A stretch of DNA of 64,000 nucleotides, taken from the NCBI GenBank assembly GCA_023382795.1, contig JAHDWT010000002.1:1-64000 (forward strand), given 5' to 3'. Origin of the DNA: Candidatus Babelota bacterium. GTDB taxonomy: Bacteria > Babelota > Babeliae > Babelales > Vermiphilaceae. The position numbers and the translations under genes are program-made. The notes under the pieces are model-generated. The model had not been told where the DNA came from and did not search any database. It saw only the letters and a program-made list of their open reading frames with translations. Positions 52,953 to 61,944 of the stretch are shown here, in pieces (position 1 is the first letter of the stretch; every line of letters starts with the position of its first letter).

Positions 52953-54359
52953 GTGAAAAAAGGACTACTAACCAGTTACTTAGTCGGTATCTATGACGTA
53001 ACTCACGGAGAAAGCTACCCTAGGATTCTCCGCTACTTCATACCCGAATTTATCACAGCTTTGGTTCTTTATTCTGCTCTTTACTTACTCGATGCAAAAT
53101 GGGTTGCCGATTTGCGCTCAACGTCGACCTACGCAACACTTGGTGTCACCAATACGTTATTGCATTTCATCATCAAAATTGCTGAAGGTATTTCAGTTGG
53201 TACGATCATCCTCACGGGTAAATACAATGGTATGCGCCATTACCGAGAAGCTGGACGCTCATTTGTAGACGCATTCTGGTCGACCGTACTAGTGGGTGGT
53301 GTCATCGCTTCATTACTTTATGTTGGCGCCTTCTGGATTTATCGGCTTTACGGGGTTCCTTACGAAATAGCAGATCTTGGAGCACCATTTCTTCGCTTAC
53401 GAGCCATTGGTATTTTTTTTACATTCGTATACTTCGCATTTATTGGATTTATGCGCGGAATCAAAGACACCAAGACACCTATGAAAATTTTTATCTTTGG
53501 TGGCATCATATTCCTGTTTTTTGATTATGCGCTTATTTTTGGCAAATTTGGATTTCCTGCAATGCGCCTTCAAGGATCCGCTTTAGCCAGCGTTATTCAA
53601 TACGGCGCCATGCTCCTTGCATCATTTCTCTATCTTATACTCAAGAAAAATTCTGTTGGTTATACCTATGGTCTTTCTTTACTGCGAGTATTCCGGAGCG
53701 GATCGCATATCAAACAACTCATAATCATGAGCTGGCCTGTGATCATCGACAAGGCCACCATGGCAGTCGCCTACATTTGGCTCGGCGCCATGATTGCTCC
53801 TATGGGGACGTACGCCCTTGCAGCATTTTCAGTCATTAAAGATCTTGAGCGATTTGCTATCCTGCCTGCCGTTGCCTTTGCTCAAGTTATCACACTTCTA
53901 GTCAGTAATGATTATGGAGAACAAGATTGGGAAGGAATTAAAAGTAATACTAAAAAAATTGTTTTTCTGACTTCATTTTTGGTATTTAGTATTTTGCTCG
54001 TGTTCTCATTATGGCCGAGATATTTCATCCATTTCTTTGATAAAAATGGCGATTTTACTGAGCTTGCTGCAGCAATTTTCCCAATCCTCAGTATACTTGT
54101 GTTTTTTGATTTGTTACAATTAATCTTATCCGGTGCACTGCGCGGCGCGACAAATGTGAAGGCTGTCATGAAAACACGACTTGTCGTATGCATGTTTTAC
54201 TTCATACCTGCTTCGTATCTGCTTGCTAGACTGCCTATCCAGGACACCATCATGAAATTTGTTCTAGTGTATGGCTCGTTCTATATCGGCAATGCTCTTA
54301 TGAGCATTGTGTATATCAATAGATTCCGATCAGACGAGTGGAAATTATCATCTACATAA
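52953..54359 (+). CDS. MATE-family multidrug/sodium antiporter
   Basis: 468 residues with about 12 hydrophobic helices. Family blocks: ATLGVTNTLLHFIIKIAEG in the first half and the pseudo-symmetrical WPVIIDKATMAVAYIWLGAM in the second; FMRGIKDTKTPM is characteristic of MATE. It exports cationic compounds in exchange for Na+ or H+. A GTG start at 52953 has AAAGGAG 5 nt upstream; an ATG at 52929 overlapping rsmG is an alternative without a ribosome-binding site. Second gene of rsmG-MATE-gatC-gatA. Confidence 0.88.
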   Translation: MKKGLLTSYLVGIYDVTHGESYPRILRYFIPEFITALVLYSALYLLDAKWVADLRSTSTYATLGVTNTLLHFIIKIAEGISVGTIILTGKYNGMRHYREAGRSFVDAFWSTVLVGGVIASLLYVGAFWIYRLYGVPYEIADLGAPFLRLRAIGIFFTFVYFAFIGFMRGIKDTKTPMKIFIFGGIIFLFFDYALIFGKFGFPAMRLQGSALASVIQYGAMLLASFLYLILKKNSVGYTYGLSLLRVFRSGSHIKQLIIMSWPVIIDKATMAVAYIWLGAMIAPMGTYALAAFSVIKDLERFAILPAVAFAQVITLLVSNDYGEQDWEGIKSNTKKIVFLTSFLVFSILLVFSLWPRYFIHFFDKNGDFTELAAAIFPILSILVFFDLLQLILSGALRGATNVKAVMKTRLVVCMFYFIPASYLLARLPIQDTIMKFVLVYGSFYIGNALMSIVYINRFRSDEWKLSST

Positions 54360-54367
54360 GGTATGTC

Positions 54368-54652
54368 ATGATTACGATTTCTCGAGAAGAAATACTCAAA
54401 ATTGCAACGATGTCCAACATCACCTTCCTTGATCATGAACTTGACGCGGTAGCCCAACAACTTTCTGCGGTGCTTTCTTATGCCGCACGAGTTCAGGAGA
54501 TAGTTACCGACACGCAAGAACAACTCAATAAAAATATTAATGTCATGCGCGAAGATGTGGTTATTAAGACCAACCCCGAACATATTCTTGAACAAGCGGT
54601 TGAGCGAGAAGCAAACTATTTCGTAGTGCCCACAATTATCGAAAATAAATAA
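54368..54652 (+). CDS. gatC: Asp/Glu-tRNA amidotransferase subunit C
   Basis: 94 residues. Small subunit of the GatCAB complex that converts Glu-tRNA(Gln) and Asp-tRNA(Asn) to the amidated forms. ISREEILKIATMSNITF matches GatC; then LSAVLSYAARVQEI, and the later MREDVV. Directly upstream of gatA by 11 nt. Start at 54368 with AAGG upstream. Confidence 0.92.
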   Translation: MITISREEILKIATMSNITFLDHELDAVAQQLSAVLSYAARVQEIVTDTQEQLNKNINVMREDVVIKTNPEHILEQAVEREANYFVVPTIIENK

Positions 54653-54663
54653 AGGTTACATCA

Positions 54664-56109
54664 ATGAAAGAAATGGCATTTGCTTCAATTCAAGAAATCA
54701 AAAATCTTCTTAACACAAAACAAGTCTCCTCAACCGAAGTGGTCAGTTATTTTATTGACCGCCTCAAAAAACACGATGATCTTGGAGCCTCTCTCGAAGT
54801 ATTTGATGCGCGCTCAATCACGCGCCATAACACCACTTCCACTGGCATCCTTTTTGGCATACCAGGATTACTCAAAGATAACATTGCTCAACAAGGACGA
54901 CAGCTTACCTGCGCTTCACGTTCGTTAGAAGGATATACTGCCACGTACGACGCAACAGTAACCGAACGTCTTCAACAAGCTGGAGCTCCCATTCTTGGCC
55001 GTGCCAATATGGACGAATTTGCTATGGGAAGTTCTAATGAAACGTCTGCATTTAGAAAAGTTAAAAATCCTTGGGACACTTCACGCGTTCCCGGGGGATC
55101 GAGCGGTGGTAGCGTCGCTGCTGTTGCTGCTGGTCTTGTACCCTGGTCACTTGGATCAGAAACTGGCGGATCCGTCCGCCTTCCTGCAAGTTTCTGCGGT
55201 GTTGTCGGACTAAAACCAACCTATGGCCTTGTATCACGTTATGGCCTTGTAGCATACGCATCATCACTCGATCAAATCGGACCCGTCACACGTACGGTCG
55301 CTGACAATGCTCTTGTTCTTTCCGCTATGGCCGGACATGACTTACATGATTCATCAAGTCTTAATGTACCGCGTGTTGATTACACCGCATTATTAACTGG
55401 TAAGATTCCCGCTGGCCTGCGTATCGGTATCGTTTCAAACGCAATCCATGCAAAAGGTATGGATCCAGAAATCAGCAACGCTCTCGAACAGGCTATTAAT
55501 GTGTTCAGAAAACTCGGTGCGACCGTGCACGATATTTCTTTGCCTGCATTAGAATACGGCGCAGCAACCTATTTTATTATCAGCCGCGCTGAAGCAGCAT
55601 CCAATCTTGCTCGCTTTGACGGCGTCCGATACGGTTTAAGAGATAAAACTGCTCAGACGCTTGCTGATATGTACCGCTCAACACGCCACGATGGATTTGG
55701 CGCAGAAGTCCGAGCTCGTATCTTGGTTGGCAACTATGTACTTTCAGCAGGCTATGCACGCAACTATTATGCTAATGCTCAAAAGGCACAGCGTCTCATT
55801 CTTAAAGAATTTAATGATGCCTTCAAGCAAGTCGATGTATTGCTTATGCCAACACATTCCATGCCGGCATTTAAACTTGGAGCTTTTGATCTTGATAAAT
55901 TGCAGATGGATTTACAGGATTACTTCACCTGCGGCATGAATCTTGCTGGCATACCCGCACTTGCCCTGCCATGCGGCATGACACAAACGAATCTTCCTAT
56001 TGGTATGCAACTTGTAGGCCCTCGTCTATCCGAGCAATTCTTGTATCAAATTGCACATGCTTATGAGCAAGAAACACCTTGGCATACCATGCGACCAGCA
56101 GGATTTTGA
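54664..56109 (+). CDS. gatA: Asp/Glu-tRNA amidotransferase subunit A
   Basis: 481 residues. Amidase that supplies ammonia from glutamine in GatCAB. Catalytic triad K71 (LLKDN), cis-Ser S146 (GGSSGGS) and nucleophile S170 (SETGGSVRLP), with FCGVVGLKPTYGLVSRYGL next. gatB is not adjacent, nor in the window. Implies indirect Gln/Asn charging. Confidence 0.97.
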   Translation: MKEMAFASIQEIKNLLNTKQVSSTEVVSYFIDRLKKHDDLGASLEVFDARSITRHNTTSTGILFGIPGLLKDNIAQQGRQLTCASRSLEGYTATYDATVTERLQQAGAPILGRANMDEFAMGSSNETSAFRKVKNPWDTSRVPGGSSGGSVAAVAAGLVPWSLGSETGGSVRLPASFCGVVGLKPTYGLVSRYGLVAYASSLDQIGPVTRTVADNALVLSAMAGHDLHDSSSLNVPRVDYTALLTGKIPAGLRIGIVSNAIHAKGMDPEISNALEQAINVFRKLGATVHDISLPALEYGAATYFIISRAEAASNLARFDGVRYGLRDKTAQTLADMYRSTRHDGFGAEVRARILVGNYVLSAGYARNYYANAQKAQRLILKEFNDAFKQVDVLLMPTHSMPAFKLGAFDLDKLQMDLQDYFTCGMNLAGIPALALPCGMTQTNLPIGMQLVGPRLSEQFLYQIAHAYEQETPWHTMRPAGF

Positions 56110-56145
56110 TCCACTACGAGCATGACTACGCTTAAGCACTGATCA

Positions 56146-56218
56146 TTGTTTTGAAAAGAGACCCCTCGCTATACTAAAAAACATGAGTACGCACAACGTA
56201 CTCCTATGGGGCGAGGGG
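56146..56218 (+). promoter_or_regulatory. Promoter with nested inverted repeats before PAP2 gene
   Basis: TTGTTT (56146-56151), 18-nt spacer, TATACT (56170-56175). The -10 is flanked by an inverted repeat CCCCTCGC (56162-56169) / GCGAGGGG (56211-56218), whose right arm contains the ribosome-binding site. Inside it lies a hairpin GAGTACG-CACAA-CGTACTC (56185-56203) that would be at the start of the RNA. Confidence 0.45.
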
Positions 56219-56225
56219 ACAATCT

Positions 56226-57017
56226 ATGGGAAAGATGCGTGGTGGGTGCATGGCACTCTTATGGTGCTGCACGACCTTAGTTGGACAACCGATAAGGCAA
56301 GCAAAACGCACATCAACCTCGCTTTTACGCAACCCCATAAAAGACATATTCGTTCTTCACAAAAATCTCATTTCAGGCGATTCACTCAAAGTATTTATCC
56401 TATCAGCGCCCCTGTATGCATTAGCATACTCCCAGGACAAACGCGCACACTCATGTTTTTATGATGAACATCAACACGCCAACATCCGCCAACTTCCTCG
56501 CACATGTTCTGAAATTGCAAAGTACGGCATCGGTGCACCTATTTTAATTTTGGGTAGTTTGGCTTTCTTGTCCCATGACACTACATTACGAACGACATCG
56601 TACGCCTTTATTCTGGGATTACCCTTTGTCATGTTATGTAAAGATATTATTAAAAAATGGCACATAGAGCCTGGGAAGCGCCCACGCAATGGATTATTTA
56701 GTAAAAACAAATGCTATTATGGCGGATTCCCATCAGGTCATCTTGCCCAGGCGGTATATATGACCGTACTCTTTGGGTCACGCTATGGACCAAAGGCATG
56801 GGTACCCTTGGGAGCACTATCCCTATACACATTCGCAGCATTTGTTAACTGCAATCGCCATTTCATGTCACAAATGGTGGCCGGAGGAATCATCGGCACG
56901 ATGTACGGAATAGCCGCCAATAAACTCGTCGATTATAAACTTGCACCTTTCAAACACGTCGGTGTATATCTTTCTCCTCGTGGACAGGTAGAACTGAAAG
57001 CAAGCTTTCGATTTTAG
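56226..57017 (+). CDS. PAP2-superfamily membrane phosphatase
   Basis: 263 residues. Phosphatidic-acid-phosphatase type 2 fold; members dephosphorylate lipid phosphates (PA, undecaprenyl-PP) at the membrane. Motifs GKRPRNG (motif 1), FPSGH (motif 2) and a divergent third NRHFMSQMVAG with the His but Gln in place of the usual Asp. Four or more hydrophobic segments. Start at ATG 56226 with AGGGG. The C-terminus ends SFRF, typical of beta-barrel ends, which may be coincidental. Confidence 0.82.
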   Translation: MGKMRGGCMALLWCCTTLVGQPIRQAKRTSTSLLRNPIKDIFVLHKNLISGDSLKVFILSAPLYALAYSQDKRAHSCFYDEHQHANIRQLPRTCSEIAKYGIGAPILILGSLAFLSHDTTLRTTSYAFILGLPFVMLCKDIIKKWHIEPGKRPRNGLFSKNKCYYGGFPSGHLAQAVYMTVLFGSRYGPKAWVPLGALSLYTFAAFVNCNRHFMSQMVAGGIIGTMYGIAANKLVDYKLAPFKHVGVYLSPRGQVELKASFRF

Positions 57018-57045
57018 AATAGCTATAAAAAAAATCAGCCTTCGC

Positions 57046-57051
57046 TACACT
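57046..57051 (+). promoter_or_regulatory. Putative -10 of dus
   Basis: CGCTACACT with TACACT as -10, 42 nt before the dus ATG. No -35 of note. Listed because the string recurs before other genes. Confidence 0.35.
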
Positions 57052-57093
57052 AATAAAGAAATCCTCATAAATTTGAGATAATGGGAAGGCTTC

Positions 57094-58074
57094 ATGAGTT
57101 ATTGGTCTGAAAAAGTATCTATTCGCAACCTCTGCGTCCCGCGTTTTATGGGCGCGCCTCTTGATGGCATCACCGATTCGCCATTTCGAACACTCATACG
57201 CGAATTTTCCACGCAAGAGTTACTGTACACAGAGATGCGTCATGCAGCTACTGTAGCTCATGATAATGGTAGACTCAAAACACTCTGTTTTTCCAATACC
57301 GAACAGCCTATCAATTTCCAGCTCGCTGCAAATCACCCAACCTTCATAGAGAAAGCATGTGAGAAAATTATTGCCCATGGCGTCGCCTCCATAGACCTCA
57401 ATGCCGGTTGTCCTGCTAATAATGTAGTAAAATCTGGCGGCGGATCCGCACTCATGGCAGATTTGCCACGATTCAAAACCATTGTAACCACCATACGCAA
57501 TTGTGTCCCTAATCACCCTTTCACCGTAAAAATTCGTGCTGGCTTTAAAGTCATCAATGCACTAGAAGTTGCACAGATGTTACAAGATTGTGGTGTTGAT
57601 GCTATCGCTATTCATCCGCGATTACAAACACAGCGTTCTGAAGGCCGGCCTAATTACACCCTCGCCGGTGAAATCAAAAAAATACTGTCCATTCCCGTCT
57701 TCATATCTGGAGATATTGTCGATTGGCCTACCGCAAAAGCCGTTTATGAACAAACCGGTGTTGATGGTTTTTTAATAGGGCGAGCCATTTGGTCTAGACC
57801 GTGGAAGTTACGAGAACTTCGTGAGCATAGCCTAGGAAATCCATTTAGCGTAAGTCATTCTGACATGCTCACCTATGCGCTCAAGCATCTTGATATGATG
57901 CTCAATTATTACGGTCCAGATGGACTACTACGCTTTAGAAGACATCTTCCTTTTTATTTACGAGAACTACCAAGAGCCAGTGAATTACGAAATAATTTGA
58001 TTACTAATAGATCAGAGCACGAAGTAAAAAAACAACTACAAAATATTTTACAGAGTTGTCATGAAGCTATCTAA
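57094..58074 (+). CDS. dus: tRNA-dihydrouridine synthase
   Basis: 326 residues. FMN enzyme that reduces uridines in the tRNA D-loop. GAPLDGITDSPFR at the N-terminus, the catalytic Cys C106 in LNAGCPANNVVKSGGGSALM, and HPRLQTQRSEG. DGFLIGRAIW near the end of the barrel. Start with GGAAGG. Overlaps mreC by 14 nt. Confidence 0.95.
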   Translation: MSYWSEKVSIRNLCVPRFMGAPLDGITDSPFRTLIREFSTQELLYTEMRHAATVAHDNGRLKTLCFSNTEQPINFQLAANHPTFIEKACEKIIAHGVASIDLNAGCPANNVVKSGGGSALMADLPRFKTIVTTIRNCVPNHPFTVKIRAGFKVINALEVAQMLQDCGVDAIAIHPRLQTQRSEGRPNYTLAGEIKKILSIPVFISGDIVDWPTAKAVYEQTGVDGFLIGRAIWSRPWKLRELREHSLGNPFSVSHSDMLTYALKHLDMMLNYYGPDGLLRFRRHLPFYLRELPRASELRNNLITNRSEHEVKKQLQNILQSCHEAI

Positions 58075-58924
58075 AAAAATTATTCTTATTGGCATCATCA
58101 CCGGCAGCGCCATTATCATGGTGCGCTCACCACACGATAATATTCTTACGAATAGTGTTAGCATTGGTTACTCGTATTGTGTTTATCCACTTCTCTGCAT
58201 CAACCGTTATATTGTTGCTCCCATAGAGCATTATCTACACCGATTCAAAATGAATCAACATCAAAGTAGTCAAATAACTCTTCTTGAACAAGAAAATACT
58301 ACACTCAGAGCACGCATTACTGAGCTCCAAGCATCAATCAACTATGCCGAAGATATCAAAGAACTGGTCGCATTCAGAAAACAGTTCGATGAGCTCAATG
58401 GCCAAATCGCTTCGATCATGCTCAAACGCTTATCAGATCAGGAACATTATATCCTCGTAGATCAAGGAAGCCGTCACGGCATACAAACCGATATGGTTGC
58501 TGTTTATAAGAATTGTCTTCTCGGTCGCGTAAGTGAAGTATATCCACTCCACAGTAAAATAACGCTCATTCATGATAAATCATGTAAAGTGGCGGCATAT
58601 TGTGAAAGCACCGATTCACATGGCATTCATGTTGGCAACAATACCTTAAATTCATCACTGCAAAGAGTCAACCATCTTACCGACATCACACCGCATGATG
58701 CGGTTTATTCTAGTGGAGAGGGACAGATTTTCCCTCGGGGCTTTCTTATTGGATTCGTCGAACATATCACATGTGACGGCATCTACAAAACGGCTCTGCT
58801 AAAACCTGCTTATGATATATCGACCATCAAGCACTGCATTATTCTACAGAAGGGAATGCCTCAGACAACAGCATTTTCAGTAGCGCGCGCACGCGACCAA
58901 GATCACACTGAGCAAGTGACATAA
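58061..58924 (+). CDS. mreC: Rod shape-determining protein MreC-like
   Basis: 287 residues. Bitopic periplasmic scaffold of the elongation machinery. Helix (about 7-24), a coiled coil (about 70-105: LLEQENTTLRARITELQ), then the beta-barrel domain with LVDQGSRHGIQTDMVAVY, LLGRVSEVYPLHSKITLI and a GIHVGNN segment. mreB/mreD are not adjacent. Its 3' end overlaps the convergent sppA gene by 86 nt. Confidence 0.88.
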   Translation: MKLSKKIILIGIITGSAIIMVRSPHDNILTNSVSIGYSYCVYPLLCINRYIVAPIEHYLHRFKMNQHQSSQITLLEQENTTLRARITELQASINYAEDIKELVAFRKQFDELNGQIASIMLKRLSDQEHYILVDQGSRHGIQTDMVAVYKNCLLGRVSEVYPLHSKITLIHDKSCKVAAYCESTDSHGIHVGNNTLNSSLQRVNHLTDITPHDAVYSSGEGQIFPRGFLIGFVEHITCDGIYKTALLKPAYDISTIKHCIILQKGMPQTTAFSVARARDQDHTEQVT

Positions 58925-59765
58925 AAATAGTAGTATCATCGTCTGGATCATCACTCGCGCCAAACATGCGGGCAAATCCTGTTGGTTCTTTTTTATATAC
59001 CCATTCTATGTCACCTTCGATCAAAGCGCGCTCTTTGATGATTCCTGTAATAACACTGGCTGATCCCAAAGCATCCACAAGTCCATGCCGCAGCGCTTGA
59101 TCTGCGGTAAATAATTTTCCATCAGCCCATTCAGAAACATGATCTAGCGATAACTTACGACTCTTGGCAACATCTTGGGTAAATTGTTGGTACGCACTAT
59201 CAAGAACTCCTTGTAACATGGCTTGATTTTCAGGGGTCATTGCTACAAATGGATTTGTGGCATCTTTGTATGCGCCCGCTTTAATTGATTCATTATAAAT
59301 CTTATACTGCTCCAAAAAACCTTTGATCTTGAATATATAGGGCATTGAGGTCCCTATGCTACCTATAAGCGCTGACCCAGGAGCCACAATGTAGTCGGTA
59401 GCGCTCGCAATATAGTAACCGGCAGATGTACACATATTTTCCACCAAGGTCACAATAGGTTTTGGATACTCCTGTTTAAGCGTCACTATTTCTTGGTAAA
59501 GTGCTTGAGCTGTGCCGGAAGCGCCACCAGGGGTTTCCATTTTGAGTACGATACCCTTTATCGCCGGATCTTTAAAATAATGTAATAGCTGCTTTTGATA
59601 GGGGTCCGCTTGATATACAAGACCTTTAATTGCAATTACCGCCACCTTGCTTTTTGGCTCAATCAATGCACCCCATTGTTTTTTGATCCCCCTGATTAAC
59701 GGTGGTGTGAATTGTAGCACTAACAGTATGATGAAGATATTTTTTAAGTAATCAAAAAAGGTCAT
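58839..59765 (-). CDS. sppA: Signal peptide peptidase SppA (S49)
   Basis: 308 residues, short SppA-type. One N-terminal helix (about 8-25). Catalytic Ser S114 in NMCTSAGYYIA and Lys K167 in AGAYKD, 53 residues apart, close to B. subtilis SppA (52). ETPGG and VAPGSALIGSIG are family motifs. Degrades cleaved signal peptides in the membrane, useful with the many exported proteins here. Start with AAAGGGGG. Its 3' end overlaps mreC. Confidence 0.95.
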   Translation of the reverse strand: MTFFDYLKNIFIILLVLQFTPPLIRGIKKQWGALIEPKSKVAVIAIKGLVYQADPYQKQLLHYFKDPAIKGIVLKMETPGGASGTAQALYQEIVTLKQEYPKPIVTLVENMCTSAGYYIASATDYIVAPGSALIGSIGTSMPYIFKIKGFLEQYKIYNESIKAGAYKDATNPFVAMTPENQAMLQGVLDSAYQQFTQDVAKSRKLSLDHVSEWADGKLFTADQALRHGLVDALGSASVITGIIKERALIEGDIEWVYKKEPTGFARMFGASDDPDDDTTIFMSLAQCDLGRVRALLKMLLSEAFPSVE

Positions 59766-59916
59766 TTCAAGCCCCCTTTTAGCAACACATAATTCGAGAA
59801 TCGCAATCGAGCGTATAATAATCTGCGCTCATTGCAAAATAATTTAACATTTTTCCCAGAAGCACCATCAAACTTCTAGGTTTTTCAACCTCATATAAGA
59901 AAGCACCTTCTTAGGG

Positions 59917-59945
59917 TCGACAAGAAAAGTTGAGTGTTATATACT
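59917..59945 (+). promoter_or_regulatory. ftsH promoter
   Basis: TCGACA, exactly 17 nt, TATACT: five of six consensus matches in each box. Predicted start about 150 nt before the ftsH ATG. Confidence 0.65.
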
Positions 59946-60023
59946 AAAATCACGTTCAAATTTCTCTATAAAATCGCATAAAATATTGCCATCTTTTTTT
60001 TGCGCGCTAAGATTTGAACACCG

Positions 60024-60052
60024 AAAACCATTGAAGTTCTTCATGGTTTTTT
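60024..60052 (+). terminator. Terminator-like hairpin in ftsH leader (attenuator candidate)
   Basis: Stem AAAACCAT / ATGGTTTT, extended by GAA/TTC after one bulged T, loop GTTC, followed by a T-run. It lies between the ftsH promoter and start codon with no other gene, so it would limit or attenuate ftsH transcription. Confidence 0.55.
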
Positions 60053-60099
60053 GCGTATGGTTAAGAAATACAAAGTTATCCTAATAAAGTGAGTCGCCC

Positions 60100-61926
60100 A
60101 TGAAAAAAACAACACAAAAAAGTCCTATATCTGGAGGTCCTCGTAATCTTGTCCTCGCTGTCCTTATTGTCGTAGGATCACTTTTTGTACTTACCAAGCT
60201 TACTGATTACGCTCGACAGGTTAAAACACTCAGTTACTCAAGCTTATTAAAACATATAGAAAATAATAACGTGAAATCGGTCCATGTCTCAGGACAACAC
60301 GTTGATGGTATATTGAAAAACAATGAGCACTTTGAGTCCATCATTGCCTATAATCCTTCGTTTTGGGACACCTTAAAGCAGCACGAAGTAGAGTTTTCTG
60401 TAAGCGCTCCTTCCAATACGTGGTATTTTTCCTTTATTGGCATACTATTTCTTCTTCTACTCCTCATGGCATGGTATACGGTTCGCCAACTACGTAACGT
60501 AGGTGGTGGCAGCGGAAGCGGGAGCAATGGATTATTTTCAATGGGTAAAAGCAAGGCAAAATTATTCATGCCCTCAACCGTAAAAGTAACCTTCAAAGAC
60601 GTTGCAGGAGCGGTGGAAGCCAAAGAGGATCTGCATGATCTGGTAGATTTTTTAAAGCATCCTGAAAAATATCAACGCCTGGGTGCAAAAATTACCCGCG
60701 GCGTATTGCTCATCGGTGAACCAGGAAATGGTAAAACATTGTTGGCACGAGCAGTAGCAGGGGAAGCCAATTGTCCATTTTTTAGTATTAGCGGATCTGA
60801 TTTCATTGAAGTATTTGTTGGTGTTGGTGCTGCACGGGTACGCGACCTCTTTGCACAAGCACGCAAACATGCCCCTAGCATCATTTTTATCGATGAAATT
60901 GACGCGGTTGGCCGTCATCGTGGTAGTGGGCTTGGTGGAGGACACGATGAACGCGAACAAACGCTTAATCAACTTTTGACCGAAATGGATGGATTCCAAA
61001 CGGGAGACAGTTCGGTCATTGTTCTTGCCGCCACAAATAGGCCCGATGTGTTAGATAAAGCACTATTGCGTCCAGGCCGTTTTGATCGCCATGTATTTGT
61101 CCCTTATCCCGATCTGACAAGCCGCGAACAAATTTTGCGCGTTCATGCAAAAAACATCAAATTGGATCCTGAAGTCGATCTTCTTAAAATTGCACGCGGT
61201 ACGCCTGGATTTTCAGGTGCAGATTTAGCAAATCTTATCAATGAAGCCGCAATTAATGCATCCAAAAACAATCAATCGCTAGTTACCATGCAAGATCTTG
61301 ATATCTCACGCGACAAAGCAATTCTGGGCAAAGAAAACAAAACGATGCGACAAACGCCCGAAGATCTTAAAATTACCGCGTTTCATGAAGCAGGCCATGC
61401 ACTAATTCGATTGCTTATGCCAGAAGATTCTGATCCATTGTATAAAGTAACCATTGTTCCTCGTGGCAGAGCATTAGGCGTCACCCATTGGTTACCGGAA
61501 CGCGAAAAATATCATCAATCTAAAGACGAATTGATTGGAAACATTATGGCCGCATTAGGCGGTCGTGCTGCAGAAGAACTCGTGTTCAACAAAATAACTA
61601 CGGGGGCAGGATCAGATTTTCAGCATGCTACAAAAATTGCCCATGACATGGTCTGCAGTTATGGTATGTCTGATTTGGGTCCAATTATCTACAATCCAAA
61701 TCAACAATCTTTCGATTATTCCAGCCAAACAGCCAGTTTAATCGATCAAGAAGTGCGTAAATTACTTACCTCATGTTATGAAAAAGTTACGATCATGCTC
61801 AGGGAAAATCGAGACAAGCTTGATACGCTTGCTCTCAAGCTCCTTGAAAAAGAAACGCTTTATGCCCAGGAAATTTATGAGCTTCTTAACCTTGAACCAC
61901 GTGTCGATCACTCAATTCTATCTTAA
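60100..61926 (+). CDS. ftsH: ATP-dependent zinc metalloprotease FtsH
   Basis: 608 residues. Membrane AAA+ protease that degrades membrane and short-lived proteins. Two N-terminal helices (about 16-36 and 107-128) flank a periplasmic domain. Walker A reads GEPGNGKT (206-213; Glu for the usual Pro), Walker [15 protein letters not shown] region [18 protein letters not shown], and the zinc site HEAGH (429-433) with a later Asp in GSDFQHAT. A terminator-like hairpin sits in its leader. Start ATG 60100 with a weak ribosome-binding site. Confidence 0.98.
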   Translation: MKKTTQKSPISGGPRNLVLAVLIVVGSLFVLTKLTDYARQVKTLSYSSLLKHIENNNVKSVHVSGQHVDGILKNNEHFESIIAYNPSFWDTLKQHEVEFSVSAPSNTWYFSFIGILFLLLLLMAWYTVRQLRNVGGGSGSGSNGLFSMGKSKAKLFMPSTVKVTFKDVAGAVEAKEDLHDLVDFLKHPEKYQRLGAKITRGVLLIGEPGNGKTLLARAVAGEANCPFFSISGSDFIEVFVGVGAARVRDLFAQARKHAPSIIFIDEIDAVGRHRGSGLGGGHDEREQTLNQLLTEMDGFQTGDSSVIVLAATNRPDVLDKALLRPGRFDRHVFVPYPDLTSREQILRVHAKNIKLDPEVDLLKIARGTPGFSGADLANLINEAAINASKNNQSLVTMQDLDISRDKAILGKENKTMRQTPEDLKITAFHEAGHALIRLLMPEDSDPLYKVTIVPRGRALGVTHWLPEREKYHQSKDELIGNIMAALGGRAAEELVFNKITTGAGSDFQHATKIAHDMVCSYGMSDLGPIIYNPNQQSFDYSSQTASLIDQEVRKLLTSCYEKVTIMLRENRDKLDTLALKLLEKETLYAQEIYELLNLEPRVDHSILS

Positions 61927-61944
61927 CATGGTAAAGGCGCAGTA

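Larger units (their letters stand above)
59766..60099. other. Divergent intergenic region and ftsH leader
   Basis: 334 bases between sppA and ftsH. It contains the ftsH promoter (59917-59945) and a terminator-like hairpin in the leader (60024-60052), listed separately. No open frame or RNA gene was recognised. Confidence 0.65.
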
